Part shown: in pieces, positions 36,968 through 49,134 of the stretch | Position numbering within the stretch: position 1 is the stretch's first letter | How the letters are laid out: the number at the start of each line of letters is the position of its first letter | Assembly (NCBI RefSeq): GCF_964340395.1 | Contig: NC_135567.1 | Location: 18,952,806-19,016,805, forward strand | Direction of reading: 5' to 3' | DNA length: 64,000 nt | Origin: Glandiceps talaboti | Taxonomy: Eukaryota > Hemichordata > Enteropneusta > Spengelidae | Translations under genes and position numbers: made by a program | The notes under the pieces: generated by a model | Told to the model about the DNA's origin: nothing | What the model saw: the letters and a program-made list of their open reading frames with translations, nothing else | Databases searched by the model: none

Positions 36968-37386
36968 CCTGCATCTGCAGATACCAAGCCGGCCATTCTA
37001 ACCATTTGCCCGTCATGACTCCACAACCTACAACCTATAGATTCCAAGCCTGTCATTCTAACCATTCACCCATCATGACTCCACAACCTACAACCTGTAG
37101 ATTCCAACCCAGCCACTCTAACCATTCACCCATCATGACTCCACAACCTGCAACCTGTAGATTCCAAGCCTTCCACTCTAACCATTCACCCATCATGACT
37201 CCACAACCTGCAACCTGTAGATTCCAAGCCGACCACTCTAACCATTCACCCATCATGACTCCACAACCTGCAACCTGTAGATTCCAAGCCTGCCACTCTA
37301 ACCATTCACCCATCATGACTCCACAACCTGCAACCTGTAGATTCCAAGCCGACCACTCTAACCATTCACCCATCATGACTCCACAA
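36968..37386. repeat. 60-bp tandem repeat, seven units
   Basis: Unit CCAAGCCGACCACTCTAACC, ATTCACCCATCATGACTCCA, CAACCTGCAACCTGTAGATT. It continues from the 3' part of a SINE/LINE-like sequence at 36850-36967 with TGGCTCGAACCTGCA. The 60-bp period keeps a frame open, but nothing suggests a gene. Confidence 0.9.
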
Positions 37387-37439
37387 ATGGTACTGTAGCA
37401 CAACTAACAACTGGGCACTATTACATTATGATTGTTGTT

Positions 37440-37518
37440 GGCTCTTAAGCTGTAATTGGTGTTATGGACCCTTTGTACCAAATCTAATGTGTAACTTGGA
37501 GCTACACCCTGCAGTGCC
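37440..37518 (-). pseudogene. LINE reverse-transcriptase C-terminal fragment, downstream half
   Basis: Minus-strand reading gives ALQGVAPSYTLDLV, a hallmark of the end of LINE ORF2 proteins. It is in frame with the half at 39144-39260 once the element between them is removed. Confidence 0.75.
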
Positions 37519-37522
37519 TTAA

Positions 37523-39139
37523 CCCTTTCACCACCGATTCCCTCAATTGAGGGAACGCGCTAGGGCGCCCACCGATTCCCTCAATTGAGGGAACGCCAGA
37601 GTTCATTCACCTACCTCGCCGTTATGCCGTTAAACGGCAGCTATTGCTGCAAAAATTGCTGCCATAACTAGTTCCACACATGCGTATTAGCCTTGTTTAT
37701 CTACACTGCCATTTTGAAAGCATGACAGTGAACGATATCAGGAGTACGATCCAAATGACGAGCGATCGTAATTTTATGTGCGTTTTTCGCTCACAAAATC
37801 GAATTTCAACATGGCGGAAGTAATTAACGGCTCTCATAACATGGTGTACGATATAAATTATGTCACTATCTTTGGATATTTCGACAGAATTTGACTCGAA
37901 ATACATCGTTGAATACAAGTGTTTAGCTATGGGAACACATTGTACTCGTATGTAAGCATCAAATTCCCGCTAAGGCCGTGTGAGCTGCCGACGGCAGTTT
38001 ATGGTTGAATTTTTGAATGTCGTTCAAATTTACGCAATCTTGTGACCGTGCCGACGCCCATGCTAACGTTCTAGGGGCAATTTTTGGCTATATCATGGAT
38101 TATTTTGGTTTTATTTCTTTTTGTTACGGCTCAATAATGACTTGTATTTGTATTAGCTCACTGTGTAGAGGTCAGTGGAGGGAAACTTACGCTTGATGTT
38201 GGCGATTTTCCGATCGGATTTTTTACGTGCGTTTTTCAATGTAAAATTCAAATTTCAACATCGGCGAAGCAAAATCTGTCTCCCCTAACATCGTTTGCAA
38301 TGTAAATAAAGGTGCTGTTCGTAGAAATTTCCACTCAATTTTACTATGAATACGATGTTTTATACAAGGAGATGGCTGAGTGAACTCGATGCAGTATATG
38401 GAAGGATCAGATTATCGCAACGTAACTTCAAAGTCCCGACTGCATATTTGCTTTTGTGGGTAAGCATGTCGGCAAAAAGCGTCACGTTGGCGTCCCGATT
38501 CGGACTCGTATACTACCAACTTGTGGGCATTTTTTACTGATTTTGAGGATAAATTTGGTGATAATTTTTTGTTGCTCTGTCAAAAAATGATATATAATTA
38601 CACAAACTGATTTTTCTGAAGGTATTGGGGCGACGACTTCAGATATTTTTTACCCTTCATTGCCGGTGCGGGGGCCGACTATTGCGTCGTAATCGGATTA
38701 GTAGGCCGTTAATTATTTTCGTTCAAATTTAATACGACTGAAAATAACATTTTCTGACAAATTTTCGCCGATTTTGACCATTTAGTCAGTATACAGAAGT
38801 TTTGTAAGAACATGAATGTTGGTATTTTGAATTTTGTTTGTAATATAAATATTTTGTTTATTTGTGATATGTCAATAAATAAACAACCAGTGTTTGTTTT
38901 ATTAATATTTTGTTACTTTAATCCATATTTCGGTTGTGTGTGTGATATTTGAATGCATGTATTTGCAACTATGATGTAGAAAATTTATTTTCCATTCAAA
39001 TGATACCTTATTTTTCAAAAATAAGCAACTCTAAGTATTTTTATATCAGTTTGATTACACCACACTCACTCTCACATTATGTCAGTGAGGGGGCTGGTGG
39101 ACAACACACAATCCCATGAGGCAAGTGGTGGTGAAAGGG
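37523..39139. mobile_element. piggyBac-like non-autonomous transposon, 1.6 kb
   Basis: Terminal repeats CCCTTTCACCACC and GGTGGTGAAAGGG, flanked by TTAA at 37519-37522 and 39140-39143. It is richer in CpG than its surroundings. No transposase-length frame. It split a LINE fragment: the LINE reading frame is continuous across a single TTAA when the element is removed. Confidence 0.85.
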
Positions 39140-39143
39140 TTAA

Positions 39144-39260
39144 ACACAAGGAAAATTATCATAAACTCTACCCTAGCTTTTACAGGGAGCCAATGTAATT
39201 CTCTAAGTGATAGTGTTCTTGTTAGAAGAATCAGTCCAACTACAACTATTGAAGTCACAA
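39144..39260 (-). pseudogene. LINE reverse-transcriptase C-terminal fragment, upstream half
   Basis: Minus-strand reading gives LRELHWLPVKARVEFMII, the LHWLPV motif typical of the C-terminal part of LINE ORF2. It ends at the TTAA used by the piggyBac-like element. Confidence 0.75.
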
Positions 39261-39319
39261 GTGGAGAGCTGAAACACGCCCGGACCATAGCAATATGTGT
39301 GAAATAAATAAAACGAGGC

Positions 39320-39590
39320 GGTTCAACTGGTCTCCGATCTTCAATCTGATCTTTATTTTTATTTAAAACACCAACGTTTCGGCGACGCACAAGTCGCCTT
39401 TCCTCAGGGTAAGCACTTAGAAGGAGCAGGCGAAAAAAACGCTGAAGTGCTGAGTTGGAGTCAACTGATTGAGACACACCATCATATTTATTCAAACCTT
39501 TCACTACATGCATGGTGGAACTTTCTGTGTTTACAATTGCCATTGGCATGATCGCTGAGGACAACAGAGAATGATTTTTCATACTTTGGC
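39320..39590 (-). other. Repeat-end sequence with a GAAAC stem motif
   Basis: At 39371-39410 the minus strand reads CCCTGAGGAAAGGCGAC, a 6-nt loop, then GTCGCCGAAACGTTGG: a perfect 6-bp stem between CTGAGGA and GAAAC. Sequences of this form mark the ends of some retroelements; the family is not identified. It adjoins the LINE fragment, so the two may belong to one mosaic element. Confidence 0.4.
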
Positions 39591-39744
39591 CTAAAAAAAA
39601 ATTATTGTTTGGTTCCGGTTACCCGACCCCATTTAGTTTTTTTACTGCCGAACACTGCCTACCACACCTATTCTCAAATTGAGCGTAATCGGAACCACAT
39701 AATTTGTTTTATCAGGCCTAATATAATTTCAAAATGTTACTCAC

Positions 39745-39931
39745 CTACTTTGTCAACTTTCAATGAAATCAGGCCATCATCTACATATATAATTCCACCA
39801 ACGTTTACAACCTTGACTATGTTAACATAGTCAACGTATAAACAGTTCTTGTCTCCAATTTCATAGAATTTCTCATCAGTTGAAAGACGAATCTTGTGAT
39901 CTTTCTCAAGTTCTATTTCAGCTGAGCCTCC
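39745..39931 (-). CDS. pk: Pyruvate kinase coding exon 4 (B domain)
   Basis: Residues 144-205 plus the first base of Gly206, starting GGSAEIELEKDHKIRL and including VGGIIYVDDGLISLKV. This is most of the mobile B-domain lid that closes over the active site. Acceptor TTTATTAG, donor GTGAGTAA. It is separated from exon 3 by an 11 kb intron. Confidence 0.96.
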
Positions 39932-39954
39932 CTAATAAACAGCAGAGTCATGTT

Positions 39955-40325
39955 AGATGGTTGTAACATTGTTACAATGTTTATATATATACAGTTTGCA
40001 ACATTGTTACATGTTTTCAAGATAGCACAAATATTGCAACAATTTATCATGACCATAAAAACATTGTTGCCATTTACATTAAATAGTAGTAACATTTGTT
40101 ACATTTTATTGACTATTGATACATTGTTGCAATTTATATTAAATAGCAGTGTAAGATTGTTACATTTTATTGACTATCAATACATTGTTGCAATTTACAT
40201 TAAATAGTAGTAACATTTGTTACAATTTATTGACTATTGATACATTGTTGCAATATATATTAAATAGTGGTATAACATTATTTTATTTTATTGACTATCA
40301 ATACATTGTTGCAATTTACACAGAA
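39955..40325. repeat. About 60-bp tandem repeat, six units
   Basis: Unit ACATTGTTGCAATTTACATT, AAATAGTAGTAACATTTGTT, ACATTTTATTGACTATTGAT. It begins just upstream, in transcript sense, of the exon 4 acceptor. Confidence 0.85.
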
Positions 40326-40787
40326 TAATTGTAACACTTATGTTTTCTAGAGACAATCAACACAATGTTTCACTTCATAGTTTGCATTCTTACAAAAGTG
40401 ACATCTGTAATGTTATTCTAAAATAAACAGTAGTACACAATTTGAGATATACTGCAGATACACAGTAGATTTCTTGCAAGGCTGACTCAAAATAATAATA
40501 ATACTGAAAGAAACTGAAGACTATCATTATCAATGTGTTTGAGATGATACATATGAGGACAATACAAGTCAAATGAAATCAAATGTAGTTGTGATCAGTA
40601 GTAAAAAACAGAATGTTGTGAAGTGCGACAAAGAAGTAGTCTAGATGCTGTCTGTGGCTTTGAATCTCAAAATCTCTCTTTATCCTGTCTAGCTCAGCGA
40701 GAAATCATGAACCAAAAGTTGTTCATGTAAATGAGTAAACTTCTGTTAGAATAATAATAGTAGTGTCTTGATCTGACAAATGTAACA

Positions 40788-40895
40788 TTTTTGGACATTA
40801 TTACCATATTTGGACATTATTACCATATTTGGACATTATTACCATGTTTGGACATTGTTACCATATTTGGACATTATTACCATATTTGGACATCA
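40788..40895. repeat. 19-bp tandem repeat, five units
   Basis: Unit TTTGGACATTATTACCATA. Confidence 0.9.
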
Positions 40896-41322
40896 TGTAA
40901 CTTCCCCAATACACAATAATTTATTATTGGACAGAATTCTGTGATTGATTAACAAACACATGATGTTAATGACTGTATGGGTGGCTTTGTTTGAATTTGA
41001 AATTTCATCTCGGTTCCTCACTGAGCTAGACAAGGGAAGAGATTCAAAGCATAGATAGACTGTAGACTAAAAAGAAATGAACAAGATGTTTGTATGAGTG
41101 GTTGTATGTTAATAAATATTACACTGGGAGTCAAATGATTAAATGAATATGGAGGGTTAAAAACAATAAATATAAATACTGAGTTAGGAAAGGTAAGGTA
41201 AAAATACAGTATCTTTCAAGTTTCAAACTTTCCTTCTCTGTTTAGGTGATGATCATGCTCTAACTTGCAGACAATTTGAAGGTAATTTTCTAATTTCTAA
41301 ATAAGTGTTAAATACTGAATTG

Positions 41323-41720
41323 TATGTGTGTATGTATGTATGTATGTATGTATGTATGTATGTATGTATGTATGTATGTATGTATGTATGTATGTATGTA
41401 TGTATGTATGTATGTATGTATGTATGTATGTATGTATGTATGTATGTATGTATGTATGTATGTATGTATGTATGTATGTGTGAATGTATGTATGTATGTG
41501 TGTATGTATGTATGTATGTATGTATGTGTGTATGTGTGTCTGTGTATGTGTATGTGTGCATGTGTGTATCTGTGTATGTACATATGTACATATGTACATA
41601 CACGTATACGTACATATGTGTTTGTATCTGTCTGTGTATGTGTATGTACATACATACATATGTATGTTTGTGTGTGTGTATCCATACATGTGTGCGTATG
41701 TGCAATTGTGTATGTGTGTA
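41323..41720. repeat. (ATGT)n microsatellite
   Basis: An almost pure TATG run at 41323-41545, then mixed TG/TATG. It generates long spurious frames on both strands. Confidence 0.95.
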
Positions 41721-42439
41721 TATGGGTGGGGGCAGGGGGTGAGGGGGTTTAGGTGTTCAGAGCATGATACCAATGAATAGAATGTGTACAGAATGGTCAT
41801 TGGTAAGTTATTGATTGAAATAAAAATGGACGTGGCTATGGATGAACATTGATTGATCATGTGATTGACCATGTGATTGGTCATGTGATTGGTCATGTGA
41901 TTGATCATGTTTTATCTAAAGTTTAAGGATAACCAAATCCATTACTAATATTCGTACAATATACTATTATAGTATTAATCCTAATATTTCTAGTCCTAAT
42001 TTTAAGGTTTTTGGTGTAAGATGACAGAGAACGCAATACAAGGGATAGTCGATGTATTCCCCGAGTGATACTATGATGGTAACTATGAGTGTTTTCAATA
42101 CCTTACCTGTTAGGAAGTATAAATTTAGTGACATCACAGCACTGCATATACAGTAAAACTCAAGGATAACTTGACAAATATCACCGCAAATCCATTAAGA
42201 GAATTGTGGTAGAATTATGGAATTAACTAGTCTAGTACATGCAAACTTAGGGGTTAGCCAGCTGATGGTATGTTTAAAACTTTAGGCTTTGACTGCTGAT
42301 GGTAAGCACTGTATTTAGGCATTGATCATTGATTGTAAGCACTGTATTTAGGCTTTGATCGCTGATGGCAAACTCTGTGGTTTCGATCACTGATGGTAAG
42401 AATTAAAACTTGCATAGTATGGGTTTGACTGTTGATAGT

Positions 42440-43180
42440 ACAATGTACGTATGTGTTCTCTCTGAACAAGGTAACAGGGACACCGAGTTCTGTCATAACT
42501 TCTGTGTTCTGTCTGAACAAGGTAACAGGGACCTGAGCCATTTTGTAATTTCTGCGTTCTCTCTCACTGAGTCTGAATAAGGTAACAGAGTTCTCTCATA
42601 ACTTCTGTGTTCTTCCTGAACAAGGTAACAGGGACACTAAGCTCTCTTGTAATTTCTGTGTTCTCTCTGAACAAGGTAACAGGGGTACTGAGCCATTTTA
42701 TAATTTCTGTGTTCTCTCTCATTGAGTCTGAATAAGGTAACAGGGTTCTCTCATAACTTCTGTGTTTTCTCTGAACAAGGTAACAGAGACACTGAGCCAT
42801 TTTATAATTTCTGTGTTCTCTCTCACTGAGTCTGAATAAGGTAACAGAGTTCTCTCATAACTTCTGTGTTCTTCCTGAACAAGGTAACAGGGACACTATG
42901 CTCTCTTGTAATTTCTGTGTTCTCTCTGAACAAGGTAACAGGGGTACTGAGCCATTTTATAATTTCTGTGTTCTCTCTGAACAAGGTGACAGGGGTACTG
43001 AGCCATTTTGTTTTTCCTGAACAAGGTAACAGTGCTAGTGGTACTGAGCCATTTTGTTCTCCCTGAACAAGGTAACAGTTGTACTGAGCCATTTTATAAT
43101 TTCTGTTCTCCCTGAATAAGGTAACAGTGGTACTGAGCCATTTTGTTCTCCCTGAACAAGGTGACAGGGGTACTGAGCTC
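42440..43180. repeat. About 50-bp tandem repeat, about 14 units
   Basis: Unit CTCTCTGAACAAGGTAACAG, GGGTACTGAGCCATTTTATA, ATTTCTGTGTT. Confidence 0.9.
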
Positions 43181-43637
43181 TCTTATATTTTTTGTGTTAT
43201 CCCAGAGTTCTGTATTATACATGTAAGAGCATCATCTTCTTGCAATGAGAGAGACCAATACTATAATTCCAATTTCCGGTTGAATAAGATTAAAACTCGG
43301 CCAGAAATTTTGAAATCCTACAATGTCACTATAAATATGGCAATCTGCTTGTCAAAAAAAGAGCCAAGACTCTTATTGTTCTTGATCTCTCGCTATCTTT
43401 CACAAATGTAGTATCATTATAGTTTTAACCATCAGCTCACAAAGCCTACACCCAACCCTGCCCTACCCTACATAATATGATAACGTGCATATAGCAAAAA
43501 GGGTTTAGCGTAAAAGATGCCGAGTTTCAGTTTCATGATCTTTGTGTGACACTGGACTATTACGTCAGGTGACATTTTTGAATAATTTACATCAAATTAT
43601 AAATATATCATCCCAAATGTTGCGTTACCAAGGAAAC

Positions 43638-43884
43638 AATAGGGAACTTGCAAACCCGTCATGTTGAATGTTGCATCATGGGAAATGTGATAATAAATAC
43701 TAACCAACTAGTATTGTAAACAATGTTGATACATTGTTTGTAACCACAAATAATCAATTCACAGTTACCCTGACCATTGTGTGAGGTTAATTAAAGGCTC
43801 CAGATTAGGTATTACGATAACCACAGATAATCCCATAGTCCTTTGCATCTGAGCATGCTCAGTCTGGATTGCAAGTTCCCAATT
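43638..43884. mobile_element. MITE family B, copy 5
   Basis: AATAGGGAACTTGCAA at the left, TTGCAAGTTCCCAATT at the right. Same interior as the copy at 9436. Confidence 0.85.
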
Positions 43885-45460
43885 GCAACAATACATCTTC
43901 CAAAAACAATTTTATATTTTCATTTACATTTTTATTGGCTTCCAAATTGAGCTAAGATTTTGAAGTCTGAAGAGACTTGACATTCTTGGTCTGAGTGAAG
44001 TCTTTTTTTTTGTAAGACTCCAGGAACACCCACACGGTCACAAAGAGATCATTAAAGTGGCAAGCTGTAATGCAGTAAAAGTTTGCTAGGTGCAAAAAAA
44101 TTGCTACCAGTTACTCCTTCGACACCAAATTAATAAAGAACACTATGGAATACTTTTATTTCAAGCATTTTGATCTTCAAACGGTTTGTCAACTTTTTAG
44201 TTTGATCTCATTTTCATGCAAATTTATTTAAAGTAATTTTATTGGAATTTTAGTGAGTCAAATTTGTAAGTTTACCTGTAAGAACTATTATATTAAAATG
44301 AGGAGTATTCCATAGGATTAGGGATGGTTACTTAAAAGTCTTAAAAGTTATAGATATATCATATTCCGGTTACCAAACTGAACAGTCATTATCAACACAT
44401 GTCATGAGAGGGCACCCCAAGTGAGGAAAATTGCAGCTTTGGTGGAAAGAGCAGGGAAGCAATCTGGGTAAAGGGGTTTTGACATCTAAGCAAGCTAGAA
44501 TTCCTAATCACTATCCAGTCTACCATAGTAAGCAGAGCTAACAACACACGACATATACATCATAACATTCCAAAATGATAAAATCATGTCAATAGAACGA
44601 CCCTTTCTCTATGGTCATGTGAAAAAAAACTATTTAGATTAGTGTTGGCTATAATGTAACGATATAATAAGTTTGATACAGGCAGAGGAACTAATAATCT
44701 CATTATCAGTTGGTTATAACTTTCCCACGTGGTCACCTTTAGGGTATACATATGCATCTCTGATAATATCACTTTTATAGAAGTTTTGCCTTATTCTATG
44801 TCTAGAAATATAGTATAGCGCCCTCTAGTGATGGCAACTACAAGTCTTGCATTATTCTATGTCTACAAATATAATATAGCGCCCTATACATACATGTATG
44901 TGTACAACACTATCACTTTACAGTTACAGCTAAGCAACCTTTCTCAATAATATATAGCGCCCTCTAGTGATGACAACTACAATTTCTTCTATTCTCTAAA
45001 CTTACAATGAAAACCAAATGTTGTCTGCTGTGACAAAAATCTCACACTAACATTGCTACAGAAGGTTGTTTGGCTTGACAAAAAATTTCACTTTATCATA
45101 TATTGCTACATTTTAGCTGGCTGATACAAATCTTACTCTGCTCTACGTACATTTTATTGTCAGACTCTTTTATCAAATAAAATAGCTACATTTCCTTTAA
45201 TATGAAATATTATCATCCAGCAGGTTTATTATCAGTGTAATGAACAGTTTACCAAACTAATAACAGAAATGTTAAGCCAGATGATGAAAAATACGATTGT
45301 AAAAATTTTGTAATGCCAGACAATATTTGGTTTCAAGTGAAAATGTTTTCATTGTAATATAGTGCATAATTTTATTTTAAAACATGTGATAGCTAGCACC
45401 GTTCTGAGGAACTAATATTAACATTAAATCAATCTAAATTACATCTACTGGTATTAATCT
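43885..45460. other. Intron 3 sequence, no gene recognised
   Basis: AT-rich. Three repeats of TAGCGCCCTCTAGTGATG lie at 44813-44970; otherwise nothing recognisable. Confidence 0.4.
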
Positions 45461-45537
45461 TAGACTCTTTTACAGTCCTCGGAGCTTCACATCACCAAAA
45501 TTAAAGGAGTTGTTTTGTATGTACTGATATCGATTAG

Positions 45538-45900
45538 ATTAGATTAGATTAGATTAGATTAGATTAGATTAGATTGAATTAGATTACTTTATTGCCCAAT
45601 ACGACTATAAAATTGAAAAGGAATACCGTTATGTCTTGGTGTTGCTAAAATGATCAACAGCACATGACAAATACTACTGTATAATTGTACAGGAATATCC
45701 TTGTACTGTACATCATATATCGATCACATTGGGCTAACCATTTATACTACTTTATAATTGTACTAGAATATCCTTGTACGGTACATCATATATCGATCAC
45801 ATTGGGCTAACCATTTATACTACTTTATAATTGTACAGGAATATCCTTGTACGGTACATCATATATCGATCACATTGGGCTAACCATTTGTTGACGTGTG
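45538..45900 (-). mobile_element. Retroelement tail with (GATTA)n and a 79-bp tandem repeat
   Basis: (GATTA)n at 45538-45572, then the element also seen at 17122-17275. After this come three copies of AATTGTACAGGAATATCCTT...TCACATTGGGCTAACCATT. Confidence 0.65.
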
Positions 45901-45950
45901 TTTGCACAGATCGAGCTTCAATGTGGGCGCACAGTACAAGGATATCCTTG

Positions 45951-46211
45951 TTATAATAATAATCTTTATTTATACTGGATAGTTCTTTAAGCATATAAAC
46001 ACTTGTCTCCAAAGAAGTCCAGTGAGGGCCATCCCTCATGGGTTCAGTGTTAATGCAGGAGGAAACCAGAGTACCGGGGAAAACCTGCATTGTTCGGTAG
46101 AGTCAAACTGAACAACACTCTTACTTACAGCATGGTGAATTTAATCAAACCCTGAATGGGGTTCGAACCGGTAAGAGGCAAGTGGTTTAACCACTCGGCC
46201 ACCAACAACCC
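45951..46211 (-). mobile_element. tRNA-derived SINE, copy 1
   Basis: The minus strand begins GTTGGTGGCCGAGTGGTTTA (A-box match) and has CCGGTTCGAACCCC (B box). The body includes TTTTCCCCGGTACTCTGG and TTTCCTCCTGC; it ends AATAAAGATTATTATTATAA. Ser/Leu-type tRNA head. Full-length SINE. Confidence 0.88.
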
Positions 46212-46250
46212 TAATATATTATGCAGTACATGATATCGGTACATTTTTTT

Positions 46251-46515
46251 TTTAATAATCTTTATTCGCCCAAATAAATGTGGAAATTTGTTGCCCTAGT
46301 GTTGAAGAAGCAGGAGGAAACCGGAGTGCCCGGGGAAAACCTGCATTGTTCGGCAGGGTCAAACTGAGCATCACCCTTCTTACATACAGACCTGCATGGT
46401 TAAATTCTAAATCAAACCCAGCCGACACCAGGCGGGTTCGAACCCAGACTGCTGAGGTAAGAGGCGTACGAGGTAAGAGGCGTACGAGCTAACCGCTCGG
46501 CCACCGACAATCCTT
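46251..46515 (-). mobile_element. tRNA-derived SINE, copy 2
   Basis: Same family and orientation as the neighbour: head TCGGTGGCCGAGCGGTTAGC, B box GGGTTCGAACCC, body CCCCGGGCACTCCGG, tail GAATAAAGATTATT. The head has a short internal duplication (CGTACGCCTCTTACCT). Confidence 0.88.
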
Positions 46516-46552
46516 TAATCTTTAGTCTTAACATACAAAACAACTCCTTTAA

Positions 46553-46757
46553 ACCCTTTCATTCCTAGAGACGACATTGGCATAAATAGAAACTTGATTG
46601 CAAGAACATTTTCTAAAATTTAAGAATATTACTTCATTGGGAAGTAATATTTCTTGAATTCTGGTCTAAAATAAAGTTGATCTTTTTCCAAAAATTACAG
46701 AGAAACAAGAATTTTTGTTCAAAAATTTTGGCGGGAAAGTTTCTAGTCCTGAAAGGG
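46553..46757. mobile_element. piggyBac-like MITE, family G, copy 2 (inverted)
   Basis: Flanked by TTAA (46549-46552, 46758-46761); reverse complement of the copy at 22053. The intact left arm at 45461-45530 shows the pre-insertion site. Confidence 0.8.
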
Positions 46758-47144
46758 TTAATTTTAGTGATGTGAAGCTCCGAGGACTGAAAGAGAATCT
46801 ACTATTCATCTAAGTTCTATGGCTGTTAAAATTAGTGCCAACTGGTCTATATTTACGCTTACAGTAAATATATTTAAAAACACCCATCTGGATGTTTTAC
46901 TTATCATTTTAAAATCTACTGCTTATATGTCTATCGCTTGGCATGAGTGGTTTTAATTATCAAAATAGAATTTTAGTAAGTAGTGAAAACAACTCTTAGT
47001 GTCATGAAAATGTTATTTGTGGAGTAAAATGACAGTAATGAACACAGATACACACCAAAATGAAAATTGATAACACCTAATATATTGCATGATAAATATT
47101 ATGAAAAGTATGGAATTTATGACAATGCATATAGTGTTTTTTAA

Positions 47145-47405
47145 TTATTTACATATCATTTACATATCATTTGCATTAATTTGTATACATTTTGCATTAT
47201 ATTTGCATACCATTTGCATGTCATTTACACATTTAGTTTATGATAAAATGTAACTTCCATATTTACATATCATTTGCTTTAATTTGTATATATTTTGCAT
47301 TATATTTGCATATATTTGCATGTCATTTACATTTACATATTTAGTTTATGATTAACTGCAACTTACATATTTACATATCATTTGCATGTCATTTACATAA
47401 TGCAC
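47145..47405. repeat. Degenerate repeat of TTTGCAT and TTTACAT units
   Basis: CATTTGCATTAATTTGTATA-type units; many ATTTGCAT octamers. Non-coding. Confidence 0.7.
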
Positions 47406-48145
47406 ATATTATTTAGTTTTATAGTTAACTAATCTTTAGTCTTAACTCGTAATTCAAGAGTAAATTGTACTGTAACTTGTGTAAGTACATACCTACAACA
47501 CTTACAACTTTTTTAACTCATGTCTCATGAGAATTAAAATAAGTTTTTTCAGTATTCTCATTTTCCTTTCATATAATTATCTTTTAAGTTCGTAACATTT
47601 TTTGTCCAATGTGTAATTTTTTGTGAATTGTTCTTTTGAATCTTTTCCCAATCAATACATTCCATTTTCAAAATTAAAATAATTGGTTTTTCCAAATAAA
47701 TATATCTATATTTCAAACCCATTCAATTACTTTCATTTTCCAAATAAAAAGATTCTAAATTTCAAACCCATGCCTCATTTTCTTACACTTAATTCACTCC
47801 CTTGTCCTCATCGTAAAATATTTCTTCCTGATTGATATTTTGTGTAGAAGTCTCTCAATATACTCAACATATATACAGACACAACATACAGGAAAAGGAA
47901 GACAGCAAGTTATATTTAGCAAGACAACATGCAAGTACATGCAGTTGATAATTTAGCCACGGTAGGTAGGCATAGAAATAGAAGAAATATACCAAAGTGA
48001 CATTCATTGGTGCTTTTAGCATAAAAGAGAAGAAGACATTACAAAATAATATATAGTAGAGAGATTGTATACATTAGATAGAGTCAGCTTTACTTGGCAA
48101 GGTAACTTACAGAGATGTATACATTATTGGCTATTCGATGTTAGA

Positions 48146-48621
48146 TCAATCTGATTAAAATCCGATGTACTGTACACATGATTTCTTTTTGGCTGTTACG
48201 TTTACTGTCATTTAGTCTTTTGTGAGCACTCATTACATACATCTGGCACAACACCATAGGCGTTCCACTACCAAATCTAAGCACTAAGTGAATTCACTAT
48301 AAAAATGAGAACATGTAATGCACTGAAACATACCGGTACAGTTCTTCAGAGGGCTCTGTTCGAAAAGCACAGCGCACAGACAAAAGTATTAATTAATCGT
48401 TATTGTTTGGTGGTTCTCTTTCTTTCAATTTCAAATGTTGAGTATATATATATATTGTAAGACAGATTCTGATTGGCTACTTGTAAGTACGAGATTTGGT
48501 ACGGGAATGCTTATGGTGTTATGTATGTAACGAGCACTCACAGAAGAACAAACGACAATAAATGTAACAGCCAAAAAGAAATCGTGATGTGTACACTACA
48601 TCGGATTTTAATCAGACTGAT
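48146..48621. mobile_element. Long-TIR foldback element
   Basis: Arms of about 100 bp: TCAATCTGATTAAAATCCGA, ATTTCTTTTTGGCTGTTAC at the left; GTAACAGCCAAAAAGAAAT, TCGGATTTTAATCAGACTGA at the right. A partial copy is at 19795. Confidence 0.8.
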
Positions 48622-48742
48622 GTCAGATTAAACTCCATGTACAGCGTTGATCAGTGCGCCTTCTAATTTGATATCCTACTCATCCATAAGACGTCTCACT
48701 AAATGTGATATGCTCTTGATGCACAGGAATTTCCTCTGATGC

Positions 48743-48998
48743 ATCAATCTGACTAAAATCTGATGTGGGAACACAGCTCCATTTCTTTAATGATCTCTAT
48801 TTCCTTTCTTTATTTTTGAATTTATTTATTTATTTTTGTCACTTTTGTTGTTCCAGGAGTGAGCACGTTCTCGAGAAGAACTTTTTTCAAGGCACTCACT
48901 TCAGAATAAAATCAAAAAGATATTGACAATAAACCAAGGAATAGCAATAAATAAAGAAATTGAGCCATATTCACAACAACGGATTTTAATCAGATTCA
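48743..48998. mobile_element. Related short-TIR element
   Basis: Ends TCAATCTGACTAAAATCTGA and GGATTTTAATCAGATTCA, sharing termini with the 48146 element but with a different interior. Confidence 0.6.
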
Positions 48999-49040
48999 TG
49001 AGGCATTAACTTCAGTGTCCCTACACCTCACTACATGTAC

Positions 49041-49134
49041 TAGACTGTAAGATAAATCATGTTGCTCAGCCCTATCAAGCTCTTAACCACAGTACTGGCT
49101 GATACTGCAGCACGGATGTCATATCTTACAGACA
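49041..49134. mobile_element. Short foldback MITE, family F
   Basis: Ends TAGACTGTAAGATA and TATCTTACAGAC; the interior is like the copy at 21820. It lies in intron 3 of pyruvate kinase. Confidence 0.6.

Larger units (their letters stand above)
45461..46803. mobile_element. Foldback element with nested insertions
   Basis: Left arm 45461-45530 contains CAGTCCTCGGAGCTTCACAT. The right arm is its inverse but is split at TTAA by the family G MITE at 46553-46757. Between the arms lie a retroelement tail, a 79-bp tandem repeat and two SINEs. Confidence 0.75.

Noticed and set aside
36850-37398. 182-codon frame with a 20-residue repeat
   Set aside because: 60-bp minisatellite continuing from a dispersed element; the antisense frame is equally open.
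39082-39582. A 166-codon gene on the minus strand
   Set aside because: A mosaic of a repeat end, a LINE fragment and the end of the piggyBac-like element.
41253-41908. Open frames with HTYI or MYVC repeats (also 56906-57326)
   Set aside because: Translation of (ATGT)n microsatellites.
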